From contig CAYSMF010000009.1 of assembly GCA_964432155.1 (NCBI GenBank), positions 1 through 64,000 of the forward strand: a stretch of DNA of 64,000 bases, given 5' to 3'. This document shows, in pieces, positions 36,298-44,889 of this stretch; positions within the stretch are counted from its first letter, which is position 1, and each line of letters opens with the position of its first letter. The notes beneath the pieces were generated by a model. The model was not told where the DNA came from and searched no databases. It was given only the letters and a program-made list of their open reading frames with translations. The stretch comes from UBA10438 sp964432155. Its GTDB lineage: Bacteria > Bacteroidota > Ignavibacteria > Kapaibacteriales > Kapaibacteriaceae. The position numbers and the translations under genes are program-made.

Positions 36298-37177
36298 GAT
36301 CAACAACAACATTGTCGATCAAACGCGTTGAGCCCAGACGTGCTGCGATCAGCAGAACAATTGTCTGACTAGGTGCATACGCTGTGGCGTGTTGCAGCGT
36401 GTTCGCATCAACTGCCGTTGCATACTCGACGTGAAGTCGAGGTACCGTTGCAAGTTCGTCCTGCATGAGTCGTTCGAGCGCGTCGGATGTGCGCTCGCCA
36501 TTGCGATATGCGGTTTGTGCGCGCATGAGCGCACGGAAAATCACTGGCGCATCGGCACGATCTTCTGGCGAGAGGTAGACGTTGCGCGAGCTGCGCGCTA
36601 GTCCATCATCTTCACGCTGTGTCGGTCGCACGGTAATCTTGACGCGATGTACGACATCCAACGGTGACGTCTCCACTAGCTTTCGCACAACGAGTGTCTG
36701 CTGGTAGTCTTTTTGTCCGAAGTACGCTTCATCAGGAAGCATCGCCTCGAAGAGTCGCGACACAACTGTGGCTACGCCATCGAAGTGGGTCGGGCGTTGC
36801 GCGCCTTCGAGCATTTCTGTGACGCCATCGATGTGAATCGTGCTCCGAGCACCAGAAGGATACATTTCTTCGACGGAAGGGAAGAAAATGGCCGTTCCAC
36901 CAGCTTCGGCAACAATCGCACGATCACGATCGAAGTCGCGCGGGTACCGTTCGAAATCTTCCGACGGACCGAACTGCGTCGGATTAACGAAGATCGAGAC
37001 GACCACCACGCTGTGATGTGCAGCAGCTTCACGAATCAGCGATGCGTGGCCGTCATGGAGATATCCCATGGTCGGCACGCATCCAATGGTTGCGCCTGAA
37101 CGGCGTGCATCAGCCAAGTAGGCATGCAGCTCAGCGATTGTCGTAAAGATCGCGACGTCACGATTGTGCGGTGTCAT
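36287..37177 (-). CDS. panC: Pantothenate synthetase PanC
   Basis: Joins pantoate and beta-alanine with ATP to make pantothenate for CoA. The 296 residues show the HIGH-like CVPTMGYLHDGHASLI, VSIFVNPTQFGPSEDFERYPR, YFGQKDYQQTLVV and the C-terminal substrate loop DDGLARSSRNVYLSPEDR. ATG 37177 gives the correct length; a near-consensus -7 element (TATCTTCG) at 37182-37189 is so close that the transcript would be almost leaderless. Divergent from, and overlapping the leader of, the DUF547-like gene. Confidence 0.96.
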   Translation of the reverse strand: MTPHNRDVAIFTTIAELHAYLADARRSGATIGCVPTMGYLHDGHASLIREAAAHHSVVVVSIFVNPTQFGPSEDFERYPRDFDRDRAIVAEAGGTAIFFPSVEEMYPSGARSTIHIDGVTEMLEGAQRPTHFDGVATVVSRLFEAMLPDEAYFGQKDYQQTLVVRKLVETSPLDVVHRVKITVRPTQREDDGLARSSRNVYLSPEDRADAPVIFRALMRAQTAYRNGERTSDALERLMQDELATVPRLHVEYATAVDANTLQHATAYAPSQTIVLLIAARLGSTRLIDNVVVDPTA

Positions 37178-37190
37178 GCGACGAAGATAC

Positions 37191-37958
37191 ATGTTCCGCG
37201 CCATCCTTACCGTCTTGGTCCTCTGTGCTGCAACTTGCTGTGCTTGTGCGCAAGGGGGCACGCTGCAATCAGATGCGGATGCAGATGTGCTCGATTACCG
37301 ATCGATTGACTCGCTCTGGCAAGAAAGTGTTGAGCACGGTCGCCTAGCCACTGCCGCTGTGCGATCAGACGTCTACCGGCGGTTTCGCCACGTATGTGCA
37401 TCAGCAACACCCATGGCATTTCTGCCAAACGCGAGGCTCGCGTTCTGGACCAATGTGTATCTCGTATGTCTCATGGAGGCTATGCACCTTCGTGTGGGCT
37501 ATCGTTCGACAACGCACGACTCGTTGTGGCTGCGACGCGACACCTTCCTAGTTGCATCCGAACGTGTCACGCTTGCTGATATGCTCGATCGCATTGAGAC
37601 ATGCTCCGTACTTGTACATGCCCGCGAATGTCTCACGATCGGGAGTTCCCATGGAGCCCCTTTCCCCGCGACACTCGCATCGGCACGCCGTATTCGAGCA
37701 TGGTTTCGCGATGTGCTTCGGCGAATTATTCGCAGTGAGCGTAACGTGCTCTTTGACCCATGGTCGAGCACACTGCAGATAGCATCGTGGCTGCGTCCCC
37801 TCTGGAAACGTCTTGGTGAGCGAGATGCCAGCTTCGTGGATTACTTGATACCGAGTATGACCGAGGCCATGGCTGCGCAGGTGGCATTGTGTGCACCGAG
37901 GCTTGTTGTACGCTTTTCCGATCGAATCGAGACGTGGCGTAAGGCTCGTCCTCGCTAA
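37191..37958 (+). CDS. DUF547-like exported protein
   Basis: A 255-residue protein with a signal peptide (MFRAILTVLVLCAATCCACAQ) that may end in a lipobox-like Cys. The stretch LPNARLAFWTNVYLVCLMEAMHLRVGY, then VTLADMLDRIETCSVL, corresponds to the DUF547 core (N-x-x-AF-x-N-x-YN), although the usual Tyr-Asn is changed. Function of the family is unknown. It lies 13 bp from the divergent panC start and 9 bp before the META lipoprotein. Confidence 0.65.
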   Translation: MFRAILTVLVLCAATCCACAQGGTLQSDADADVLDYRSIDSLWQESVEHGRLATAAVRSDVYRRFRHVCASATPMAFLPNARLAFWTNVYLVCLMEAMHLRVGYRSTTHDSLWLRRDTFLVASERVTLADMLDRIETCSVLVHARECLTIGSSHGAPFPATLASARRIRAWFRDVLRRIIRSERNVLFDPWSSTLQIASWLRPLWKRLGERDASFVDYLIPSMTEAMAAQVALCAPRLVVRFSDRIETWRKARPR

Positions 37959-37967
37959 ATTCCGTTC

Positions 37968-38447
37968 ATGAAGCACATCGACAACGTCTGGTCTCGCGCA
38001 CGTGCACTGTGGTGCATTGGAAGCGTGTTTGTGATTGTCACTGGGTGTGCCACAGCACCTGAGCTGCTGAAGGACACATGGGAGATAACGATGGTGCGCG
38101 ATCAACGCATCGACACAACCCAGTCGCTCCTTCGCCGCCCCATGTTCCGTTTCTTTGAAGAGAGCAAGGTGCAGGGGTTTACGGGCTGTAACATGTTCTT
38201 CGGGAGCTTCACGCAGCGTGAGGACACAGTTCAGTTTAGTCCGCTTATGACATCAAAAATGGCGTGTACCGACCGTGAGAACGTCGTGCTTGAAGAGCGG
38301 ATTCTCGAGGCGTTTCGCGCAACATTCACTGTTCGACGTTCCGGGCAGACGTTGCAGTTTCTCGCAGCTGATGAGACCGTGTTGCTGACCAGTGTTGGGA
38401 TACCGAACGTCGAGCAGCCGATGCCGGCGCAAGAACTTCCTCGCTAA
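37968..38447 (+). CDS. META domain lipoprotein (HslJ-like)
   Basis: A 159-residue lipoprotein. The signal ends in VIVTGC (lipobox), and the body is a META domain: LKDTWEI, PMFRFFEESKVQGFTGCNMFFGSFTQREDTVQFSPLMTSKMAC, then LEERILEAF. This matches HslJ-type proteins linked in E. coli to heat shock and novobiocin resistance; its molecular role is unknown. Sits 12 bp before recG, perhaps cotranscribed. Confidence 0.85.
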   Translation: MKHIDNVWSRARALWCIGSVFVIVTGCATAPELLKDTWEITMVRDQRIDTTQSLLRRPMFRFFEESKVQGFTGCNMFFGSFTQREDTVQFSPLMTSKMACTDRENVVLEERILEAFRATFTVRRSGQTLQFLAADETVLLTSVGIPNVEQPMPAQELPR

Positions 38448-38459
38448 GCGCCGTGTCTG

Positions 38460-40688
38460 ATGAGTACAACGCAACCGGCCTCGATTCTTCCATTGCAATA
38501 CATCAAGGGTGTAGGGCCGCGGCGTGCCGAAGCATTGGCGCGTGAGGGAATTTGCACGCCCGAGGATGTGATCTGGAGAATTCCGCGAGGTTATGTTGAT
38601 CGCACGGCTGCGCAGAGTATTGCCAGCTTGATGCAGACATGTCGTGCATCGAATTTATGGACGGGGGAAGCCGTCGAACAGCATCGGGCTGTGTCGGCCG
38701 AAGTGTCATTGATTGCAACGATTGCCGATGTGCGTCAGCGCACAGTTGGCAAGGGCAAGTCGATGCTGACGGTGGTCATACGCGATGGATCCGGTGTTGA
38801 CGCGCAGCTTGTGTTCTGGAATCAGATCACATACTACACCAAGCGCTGTCGTGTTGGCGCGTCGTTCGTTGTCAGTGGCGTGCCGGAGTATGATGCACGC
38901 TGGAATCAGCTGACGATGCATCATCCCGAGCTTGAAGAGCTAGACGAAGAAGATGCCGAGCGGTATCGGACTGGGACGACGTTGCCCAAGTACACAATCA
39001 CGCAGGGAATGCGCAACAGTGGCATCACGATGCGCTTGTTCCGGACGATTGTTGAGCACTGTCTTGATGTTGTACTGCCCACAATGGCAGAGGTATTGCC
39101 CGACGAGGTGTGTCGTGCTGCGTCGCTTATGGAACGTGCCGATGCGCTCCGCCAACTGCATCAGCCAACATCGCTTGAACACGTGCAGCGTGCACGGTTT
39201 CGGATGAAGTACGAAGAGCTCTTCATGTTTGAATTGCAGCTGGCCGTTCGGCGTAAAACGCAGAAGGCACCTGCAAACGGACTTCAGTTCACCGCAAAGA
39301 GTCCGCGCGCACGCATGCTGGTTGAGGCACTGCCCTACGAGTTAACTGGCGCGCAGCGACGGGTCATTCATGAGATCGTCGAAGACATGACATCCGGTCA
39401 GCCCATGAACCGACTCCTACAAGGTGATGTCGGGTCGGGCAAAACGATTGTTGCCTTGTTGTGCATGCTCAATGCACTTGACAACGGTTATCAAGCAGTG
39501 CTCATGGCACCAACGGAAATCCTTGCCGAGCAGCATTACCATGGAATCATGCGACTGGTAGGTGATCTCGATGTCTCGGTTGTGAACCTCATCGGCGCGC
39601 AGAAAAAGGCTGAGCGACGTGAAGCGCTTGCACAGATCGCGTCGGGGTCGGCAAACATCATCATCGGCACACATGCGCTCTTCGAGTCCGAGGTGGCCTA
39701 TCACAAACTTGGTTTGATTGTCATCGATGAGCAGCACCGCTTTGGCGTTGCCCAACGTCAGGAACTTCAGCGACGTGGTCGAGCCTCGCACGACGACGCA
39801 ACGCGCATGCCGCATGTGTTGGTGATGAGCGCTACTCCGATACCGCGAACGCTATCGATGACCCTGTACGGTGATCTCGATGTCTCGGTCATTGATCAGC
39901 TGCCATCGAATCGTAAGCCGATCCAAACAAAGGTTGTCGCAGACTCGGCGATAGCTGCTGTGTTTGATGGTATCCGACGCGAAGTAGCAGCTGGACGTCA
40001 GGCGTACATCGTGTATCCACTCGTAGAGAAGAGCGAAAAGATCGAAGCCAAAAGCGCGGTAGAACATGCTGAATCGCTCCAGCACGAGGTGTTCCCTGAC
40101 CTGCGGATTGGAATCGTGCACGGACAGATGTCCTGGGACGAAAAGGAACGTGTGATGCAGGCTTTCTTGCAGCGAGAGTTCGACATTCTTGTTGCGACAA
40201 CTGTGATTGAAGTGGGCATTGATGTGCCGAATGCGACGATCATGGTGATTGAGAATGCCGAGCGCTTTGGACTTTCGCAGCTGCATCAGCTACGTGGGCG
40301 TGTTGGACGTGGTGGGGAACAGTCGTACTGCTACCTGATCACAAAAGACCATATGCAGCATGCCATGAAGCGGCAGTCCACCGCACAAGAGCGTGCAGCA
40401 TCCGTGGTTCGTCTACGCACCATGGAAGAGACAACGGATGGCTTTGCAATTGCCGAGGTCGACCTCAAGTTGCGCGGACCAGGAGATGTCCTCGGCGTGC
40501 GGCAGAGCGGCTTGCCTGAGTTTCGCTTCGTCGATCTCGTGCAGGACACGCCCATTATCGTTCGAGCGCGCAACGACGCATTCGCGGTGCTCGATCGGGA
40601 TCCCCAGTTGCGTCGGCCAGAGCATGCGGCAACGCGAGCCGAACTTGTTCGGATTGCGGAGCATCAGAGCTTCCTCGGTGTCGCGTAA
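38460..40688 (+). CDS. recG: ATP-dependent DNA helicase RecG
   Basis: Remodels stalled replication forks and Holliday junctions. The 742 residues carry the wedge/OB domain (YIKGVGPRRAEALAREGI; ATIADVRQRTVGKGKSMLTVVIRDGSG), Walker A (GDVGSGKTIVALL), DEQHRFGVAQR, SATPIPRTL, the lobe-2 ending RGRVGRGGEQSYCYLI, and the TRG motif region LKLRGPGDVLGVRQSG. Length is slightly above E. coli RecG (693). An exact 20-base direct repeat lies inside the gene (39561-39580 and 39870-39889). Confidence 0.97.
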   Translation: MSTTQPASILPLQYIKGVGPRRAEALAREGICTPEDVIWRIPRGYVDRTAAQSIASLMQTCRASNLWTGEAVEQHRAVSAEVSLIATIADVRQRTVGKGKSMLTVVIRDGSGVDAQLVFWNQITYYTKRCRVGASFVVSGVPEYDARWNQLTMHHPELEELDEEDAERYRTGTTLPKYTITQGMRNSGITMRLFRTIVEHCLDVVLPTMAEVLPDEVCRAASLMERADALRQLHQPTSLEHVQRARFRMKYEELFMFELQLAVRRKTQKAPANGLQFTAKSPRARMLVEALPYELTGAQRRVIHEIVEDMTSGQPMNRLLQGDVGSGKTIVALLCMLNALDNGYQAVLMAPTEILAEQHYHGIMRLVGDLDVSVVNLIGAQKKAERREALAQIASGSANIIIGTHALFESEVAYHKLGLIVIDEQHRFGVAQRQELQRRGRASHDDATRMPHVLVMSATPIPRTLSMTLYGDLDVSVIDQLPSNRKPIQTKVVADSAIAAVFDGIRREVAAGRQAYIVYPLVEKSEKIEAKSAVEHAESLQHEVFPDLRIGIVHGQMSWDEKERVMQAFLQREFDILVATTVIEVGIDVPNATIMVIENAERFGLSQLHQLRGRVGRGGEQSYCYLITKDHMQHAMKRQSTAQERAASVVRLRTMEETTDGFAIAEVDLKLRGPGDVLGVRQSGLPEFRFVDLVQDTPIIVRARNDAFAVLDRDPQLRRPEHAATRAELVRIAEHQSFLGVA

Positions 40689-40696
40689 ATTGCGCT

Positions 40697-41401
40697 ATGG
40701 CCACTGCACCGCTCTTCACAACGACGATCAACGATGATCCGCTCACGTCCACATTTAACGTGAGTGAGATATTCCATTCGATTCAAGGTGAGGGAACACG
40801 CGCGGGCTTGCCATGCACGTTCGTGCGTCTACAAGGATGCACGCTGCGATGCAGCTGGTGCGATACACCCTATGCGCTTGAACATCGTACGTCTGAGCGA
40901 ATCATGACGGGTCAGCAGATTGTTGATGCAGTGCGTGAGATTGGTTGTTCGTTTGTTGAGTTCACGGGTGGTGAGCCCCTTGAACAGCCAGCCATTGTTC
41001 CCCTGATGCGACTGCTCTGTGACGAAGGATATCTCGTCGCGGTTGAAACGGGCGGACATTGCGACATCTCTGTATTGGACGAGCGCGTGATCGCAATTGT
41101 CGATGTGAAGTGTCCAGGGTCAAAGATGGATCGACTGAATGACCTCGAAAATCTCACACGACTTCGGCCGCATGACGAAGTAAAGTTTGTGCTGGCATCA
41201 CGCATGGACTATGAGTTTGCTCGTGACCTGCTGCGCTCACATCAGCTCGACACTCGATGTGCGAGCGTGTTGATGTCGTGCGTGCCAGATCGTCTCCCAA
41301 TGGCTGAATGTGTCGCGTGGATTCTTGAGGATGCACTCCCGGTGCGGTTCCAAATCCAGATGCACAAGATTGTTTGGTCACCTGAGACACGGGGAGTCTA
41401 A
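40697..41401 (+). CDS. queE: 7-carboxy-7-deazaguanine synthase QueE
   Basis: Radical SAM enzyme that contracts the ring to CDG in queuosine (7-deazaguanine) synthesis. The cluster motif is C48-x3-C52-x2-C55 (GCTLRCSWCDTPYA), preceded by the family signature EIFHSIQGEGTRAGLPCTFVRL; FTGGEPLEQ follows. The 234-residue length fits. No other que gene is in the window. Starts 8 bp after recG; its TAA shares a base with the next ATG. Confidence 0.95.
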   Translation: MATAPLFTTTINDDPLTSTFNVSEIFHSIQGEGTRAGLPCTFVRLQGCTLRCSWCDTPYALEHRTSERIMTGQQIVDAVREIGCSFVEFTGGEPLEQPAIVPLMRLLCDEGYLVAVETGGHCDISVLDERVIAIVDVKCPGSKMDRLNDLENLTRLRPHDEVKFVLASRMDYEFARDLLRSHQLDTRCASVLMSCVPDRLPMAECVAWILEDALPVRFQIQMHKIVWSPETRGV

Positions 41402-42234
41402 TGCGATTGCATGCTGCTCTCTGCGGTGTTGTTGCGTGTGCGCTGTCGCACGTTGCAGTCAACGCCCAGGACCTCACGATTACACCCCTACAGCAGTGTA
41501 ACTCTGCCAAGGCCGAGTATGCCCCCTCGGTTGACGTCTTGACGTCGTCGATCATCTTCACATCCGAGGTCTCGGGTGTTGCCGCTGTCTATCGTGCGCG
41601 TCTCGATGAATCGACAGGCATTGAGCGCGTGGCAGGTACCTTTAACAACCCCCGGCATCATCGCGGTTGCGTGAGTCTGGACTCAACAGGAACCGGTATT
41701 GGCGTTGTGTATGCCGCATATGACCAGCAGATGTATGCTGGTCTGGCAACCGTAACGCGCTATGGAAACGAGATGAATCTCGGGACCATGTTGGACGTTG
41801 TGAACGGTCCCATGTACGTGTCGCAGCCCGCGCTTTCGCCCGATGGATCTCGTCTTGCGTTTGTCACAACGCGAGAAGGGGGCCGAGGTGGACTCGATCT
41901 GTGGATGTGTGAGCGACGTGATGATCTCTCGTGGTCGGAACCCATGAACATGGGCCGCAACGTGAATTCGGACGGCGATGAGATCTCGCCCTGGTTCGCA
42001 TCGGAAGATACGCTCGTCTTTGCCTCAAATGGTTTTGGCGGAAAGGGCGGTTTCGACATCATGATGTCAGTTCTCCGCGACGGCGTGTGGCTCGAGCCCT
42101 TGCCCGTGGAGGACATTAACTCTGAATACGACGACAGTGACTGCATTGTTCTGCGCGACGGAACAATGGTGTTCGCAAGTACAAGGCCCGGTGGGACGGG
42201 CGGACTTGATCTCTGGATTGCTCGACGGAAATAG
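41401..42234 (+). CDS. Exported PD40/WD40-like propeller protein
   Basis: A 277-residue secreted protein with a signal peptide (HAALCGVVACALSHVAVNAQ). It contains repeats of the PD40 type: QPALSPDGSRLAFVTTREGGRGGLDLWM, SPWFASEDTLVFASNGFGGKGGFDIM and CIVLRDGTMVFASTRPGGTGGLDLWI. These occur in TolB and in OmpA-associated propeller proteins of Bacteroidota. It lacks the C-terminal OmpA domain, so an envelope-associated or periplasmic scaffold role is only a guess. A bidirectional terminator follows. Confidence 0.83.
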   Translation: MRLHAALCGVVACALSHVAVNAQDLTITPLQQCNSAKAEYAPSVDVLTSSIIFTSEVSGVAAVYRARLDESTGIERVAGTFNNPRHHRGCVSLDSTGTGIGVVYAAYDQQMYAGLATVTRYGNEMNLGTMLDVVNGPMYVSQPALSPDGSRLAFVTTREGGRGGLDLWMCERRDDLSWSEPMNMGRNVNSDGDEISPWFASEDTLVFASNGFGGKGGFDIMMSVLRDGVWLEPLPVEDINSEYDDSDCIVLRDGTMVFASTRPGGTGGLDLWIARRK

Positions 42235-42244
42235 GTTGTAAACG

Positions 42245-42273
42245 AAAAAAGGCCCGCAACTGCGGGCCTTTTT
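42245..42273 (+). terminator. Bidirectional Rho-independent terminator
   Basis: An 8-bp stem GGCCCGCA / TGCGGGCC (42251-42258 with 42261-42268), flanked by six As on the left and five Ts on the right, placed between two convergent genes. It can stop transcription in both directions. Confidence 0.9.
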
Positions 42274-42294
42274 CATTGTCGTCATGATGTCGGT

Positions 42295-43056
42295 TTACTT
42301 GATGCTGTAACGCACAAGTGTTGTTTCCACGCCGTCGATCGGGAGCGGCGGAATACCCATGATGTTTACCACTTGCGCCGGTTGTGTGACCTTGATCCAG
42401 CCAATACCATTAACAAACCAGTACGTGCGAACGAGTTGGATTGGAACCGGAACCGCTTGTGGACCAAACATCAAATACAGTGTGATGTTCATCGTGATTT
42501 CAACCTTCGAGGCTGCTGTGGCAGCACCATTGATGCTGACAGTCTCTGTGCCGAGCTTCTTACCCGTGAAGCTCAGGCCAGCCGAGCCTGTGTATGAGCC
42601 TGAAGGACCAGCGTCAATCGTGAACTGTGGGATCGAATCCTTGAGTGCTGTCCATGACGAAGCATTTTCGTCGAACAGATTTACCCACTTGTTGCCAAGG
42701 TCGACTGGTGCGCCGAGCACGTCAAACGAAAGTGGAAGAAGTGTCGAAACGACCGTTCCTTGCTGTGCATCGTACATCGTGTCGACGGCCATACCGCCAA
42801 CGTACATGATCGACTCAACAGCTGAGCGGCCTTCAACAGTCTTTGTACCAGTAACAACGACGCTATCTGGAAGGATGTCGACTGTGTCGGTTGCGCCTGA
42901 CGCATCCGTGTCGAACGAGCGATTGGCGTGGATGAAGTACGAACCAGGTGTCGAGATAACGTACTTGCCAGGCTCAGTCGGTGTTGTTGTGTCGCTCGAG
43001 CAGCCGGCAAGACCGAGTCCGATTGCGGCGACAGCGATGATTGCGAAACGCTTCAT
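42295..43056 (-). CDS. Hypothetical lipoprotein
   Basis: A 253-residue lipoprotein of unknown function. The ATG at 43056 has a strong AGGAG Shine-Dalgarno and starts a signal ending in LGLAGC (lipobox) followed by an SSDTTTPTEPG linker, common in Bacteroidota surface lipoproteins. The rest is beta-rich, with no motif I recognise. No separate promoter is evident, and the tRNA-Ser gene lies just upstream in the same direction, so it may be read through from the tRNA promoter. Confidence 0.8.
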   Translation of the reverse strand: MKRFAIIAVAAIGLGLAGCSSDTTTPTEPGKYVISTPGSYFIHANRSFDTDASGATDTVDILPDSVVVTGTKTVEGRSAVESIMYVGGMAVDTMYDAQQGTVVSTLLPLSFDVLGAPVDLGNKWVNLFDENASSWTALKDSIPQFTIDAGPSGSYTGSAGLSFTGKKLGTETVSINGAATAASKVEITMNITLYLMFGPQAVPVPIQLVRTYWFVNGIGWIKVTQPAQVVNIMGIPPLPIDGVETTLVRYSIK

Positions 43057-43102
43057 GCTTGTGTTCTCCTGCGGATAAACCGCGTTTGCGTGGGATTGAG
43101 AG

Positions 43103-43184
43103 CGGAGGGCGAGGGACTCGAACCCCCACAACCTTTCGGTCGGCTGTTTTCAAGACAGCTGCAATACCATTATGCGAGCCCTCC
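43103..43184 (-). tRNA. tRNA-Ser (anticodon UGA)
   Basis: The minus strand folds as a class II tRNA. The acceptor stem is GGAGGGC/GCCCTCC, and the anticodon stem GCTGT/ACAGC has loop CTTGAAA (anticodon TGA). A long variable arm (CGACCGAAAGGTTG region) is typical of Ser. The T loop is TTCGAGT. The discriminator base is G, as expected for tRNA-Ser, and CCA is not encoded. A TAGATTTG promoter element lies just upstream. Confidence 0.95.
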
Positions 43185-43199
43185 GTGGGCGTTGGACGA

Positions 43200-43228
43200 C
43201 AAATCTACGGAAGAGATTTGATCTGCAA
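43200..43228 (-). promoter_or_regulatory. Promoter of tRNA-Ser
   Basis: Minus-strand TTG (43226-43228), 18-base spacer, TAGATTTG (43200-43207): a full Bacteroidota-type -33/-7 pair. The predicted transcript starts a few bases before the mature tRNA 5' end at 43184. Confidence 0.65.
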
Positions 43229-43233
43229 TGCAC

Positions 43234-44289
43234 TCATTCTCTGACGATTTGCTGATCATCGTAACATGCGCGTCGGCGAAAGCGTTCCATATCCAGCTGA
43301 AGAAAGTCTGCTACGGTCCCTGCAAACAACTGCTGTTTTATAGCATCAGATAGGTCTGGCATCTCGTCAATAAACTTCCCGTGCTCAAGGTCGCCCAGTG
43401 GGAATGGATAGTCGGTGCCGTACGCGATTTTCTCCGGCCCCATCAATGCGATCAGGTAGCGCAGGGCATCGGCATTGTGCGTAATGGAATCGACCCAGAA
43501 CTTCGAGACGTATGTTGAAGGATCGGCGACGCCATTGACATTGCATAGGTCTGGGCGCGCGTGGTATCCATGAGAAATGCGGCCAACCGTGAACGGGAAC
43601 GAACCACCCGCGTGAGAAAACATCACGCGAAGCTGTGGGAACGCATCAAATACACCACCGAAGATCATCGACGTCATCGAGAGCGTTGTCTCAGCTGGCA
43701 TGCCAACGAGCCACTGTTGGAAGTAGCGCGATGTGCGTTCGGCGCCCATCATCTCCCAAGGGTGGACAAAGATGGCTGCGCCCATGTCTTGAGCAGCTTC
43801 CCAGAACGGCCACAGCGATCGGTCGTCGAGATTCATTCCATTGATATTCGTTCCGATTTCCACGCCGGGCATGCCGAGTTCACGAACGCAACGCTCCATC
43901 TCGCGAATCGCCCGGTCGACATCCTGCATTGGCAAGGTGCCAAGTCCGATAAAGCGCTGGGGATGATCCTTGACCACCCCAGCGAGGTGGTCGTTCAGAA
44001 ACCGACACCAATCCTCGGTGTGCTCTGGCTTTGCCCAGTAGGAGAACAACACCGGAACTGTACACAGCACCATCGCGTCGATACCGTGGGCATCCATGTC
44101 GCGCAGAATGGCAAGTGGGTTCCAGCAGTTCTCATCGATGTCGCGGAAGAACACACCGTCGTCGCGCATCATCCGCGCCTTGCCTGGTGTGAAGTGATCC
44201 AGCTCGATGAACCCGCCATAACCGTAGCGGTCCTTCAACGAGGGCCAGCGCTCCGGAAGAATGTGGGCATGACAATCAATCTTGATCAT
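43234..44289 (-). CDS. 2-amino-3-carboxymuconate-6-semialdehyde decarboxylase (ACMSD) family amidohydrolase
   Basis: A 351-residue zinc amidohydrolase. The metal-binding HxH is H7 and H9 (MIKIDCHAHILPERW). ACMSD-type motifs follow: DENCWNPLAILRDMDAHGIDAMVLCTVPVLFSYW, GIEIGTNINGMNLDD-like (here VEIGTNINGMNLDD), FVHPWEMM, MFSHAGGSFPFTVGRISHGY and YGTDYPFPLGDL. ACMSD removes CO2 from the product of 3-hydroxyanthranilate ring opening, steering carbon away from quinolinate. The gene directly upstream encodes that ring-opening dioxygenase, with ATGA overlap, which strongly supports the assignment. An in-frame start at 44337 would run into the upstream gene. Confidence 0.92.
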   Translation of the reverse strand: MIKIDCHAHILPERWPSLKDRYGYGGFIELDHFTPGKARMMRDDGVFFRDIDENCWNPLAILRDMDAHGIDAMVLCTVPVLFSYWAKPEHTEDWCRFLNDHLAGVVKDHPQRFIGLGTLPMQDVDRAIREMERCVRELGMPGVEIGTNINGMNLDDRSLWPFWEAAQDMGAAIFVHPWEMMGAERTSRYFQQWLVGMPAETTLSMTSMIFGGVFDAFPQLRVMFSHAGGSFPFTVGRISHGYHARPDLCNVNGVADPSTYVSKFWVDSITHNADALRYLIALMGPEKIAYGTDYPFPLGDLEHGKFIDEMPDLSDAIKQQLFAGTVADFLQLDMERFRRRACYDDQQIVRE

Positions 44290-44816
44290 GCCGAGGCCTT
44301 TGCTGGCGCTTCCATGACCGTTCCGCACTTCGAACACGTGCAGTGCTCCTTGTTGCCATAGAAGCGCTCAAAGATTGGAGGGAGCTGACTGACGATGTTG
44401 GTCAACGGCAGGAACTCCTCGTACAGCTTGTTGCCGCAGGATTCGCAGAACCACATAAAGGCATCGAGTTCATCGGGCAGGTGGCGCTTGCGCTCAATCA
44501 CCAGACCCACACTGTCGGCTGGACGCTGCGGGGAATGGGGCGTGCGAGGAGGGAGGAGGAAGATCTCTCCCTGCTTGATATGGATATCGCGCGGCTGTCC
44601 ATCGTCGATAATCTTCACGACGATGTCGCCCTCGAGCTGATAGAAGAACTCCTCACCCTCATTATAGTGGTAGTCCTTGCGGTTGTTAGGTCCACCCACG
44701 ACCATGATGATGAATTCCGTGTTCTCATACACTTGGGCATTGCCGACAGGGGGCTTGAGCAGGTGGCGGTGTTCATCGATCCAGGCATGAAGATTGAAGG
44801 CGCTTTGGATAGGCAT
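44286..44816 (-). CDS. nbaC: 3-hydroxyanthranilate 3,4-dioxygenase
   Basis: Opens the ring of 3-hydroxyanthranilate in the kynurenine or 2-nitrobenzoate route. The 176-residue cupin has iron ligands H50, E56 and H94 (DYHYNEGEEFFYQ; PPRTPHSP). It also has the C-terminal rubredoxin-like site of the bacterial enzyme, with C124/C127 (CESC) and C161/C164 (CSKC). First gene of a two-gene unit with ACMSD. A TACTTTTG -7 element is 42 bases upstream. Neither kynureninase nor the monooxygenase is nearby. Confidence 0.95.
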   Translation of the reverse strand: MPIQSAFNLHAWIDEHRHLLKPPVGNAQVYENTEFIIMVVGGPNNRKDYHYNEGEEFFYQLEGDIVVKIIDDGQPRDIHIKQGEIFLLPPRTPHSPQRPADSVGLVIERKRHLPDELDAFMWFCESCGNKLYEEFLPLTNIVSQLPPIFERFYGNKEHCTCSKCGTVMEAPAKASA

Positions 44817-44857
44817 GCGAAGCTCACTCAGACGTTAGGGTGGTACATTCGTAGTCA

Positions 44858-44884
44858 CAAAAGTACATGAACCCCTGAAAGCAA
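44858..44884 (-). promoter_or_regulatory. Promoter of the dioxygenase-ACMSD operon
   Basis: Minus-strand TACTTTTG at 44858-44865, with a TTG at 44882-44884 (16-base spacer, slightly short). It sits in the 73-bp gap between the divergent dioxygenase and SDR genes. Confidence 0.55.
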
Positions 44885-44889
44885 CACGC

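Noticed and set aside
43561..44361. 266-codon plus-strand frame opposite ACMSD
   Set aside because: Shadow of the dioxygenase-ACMSD pair, whose metal-binding motifs are intact.
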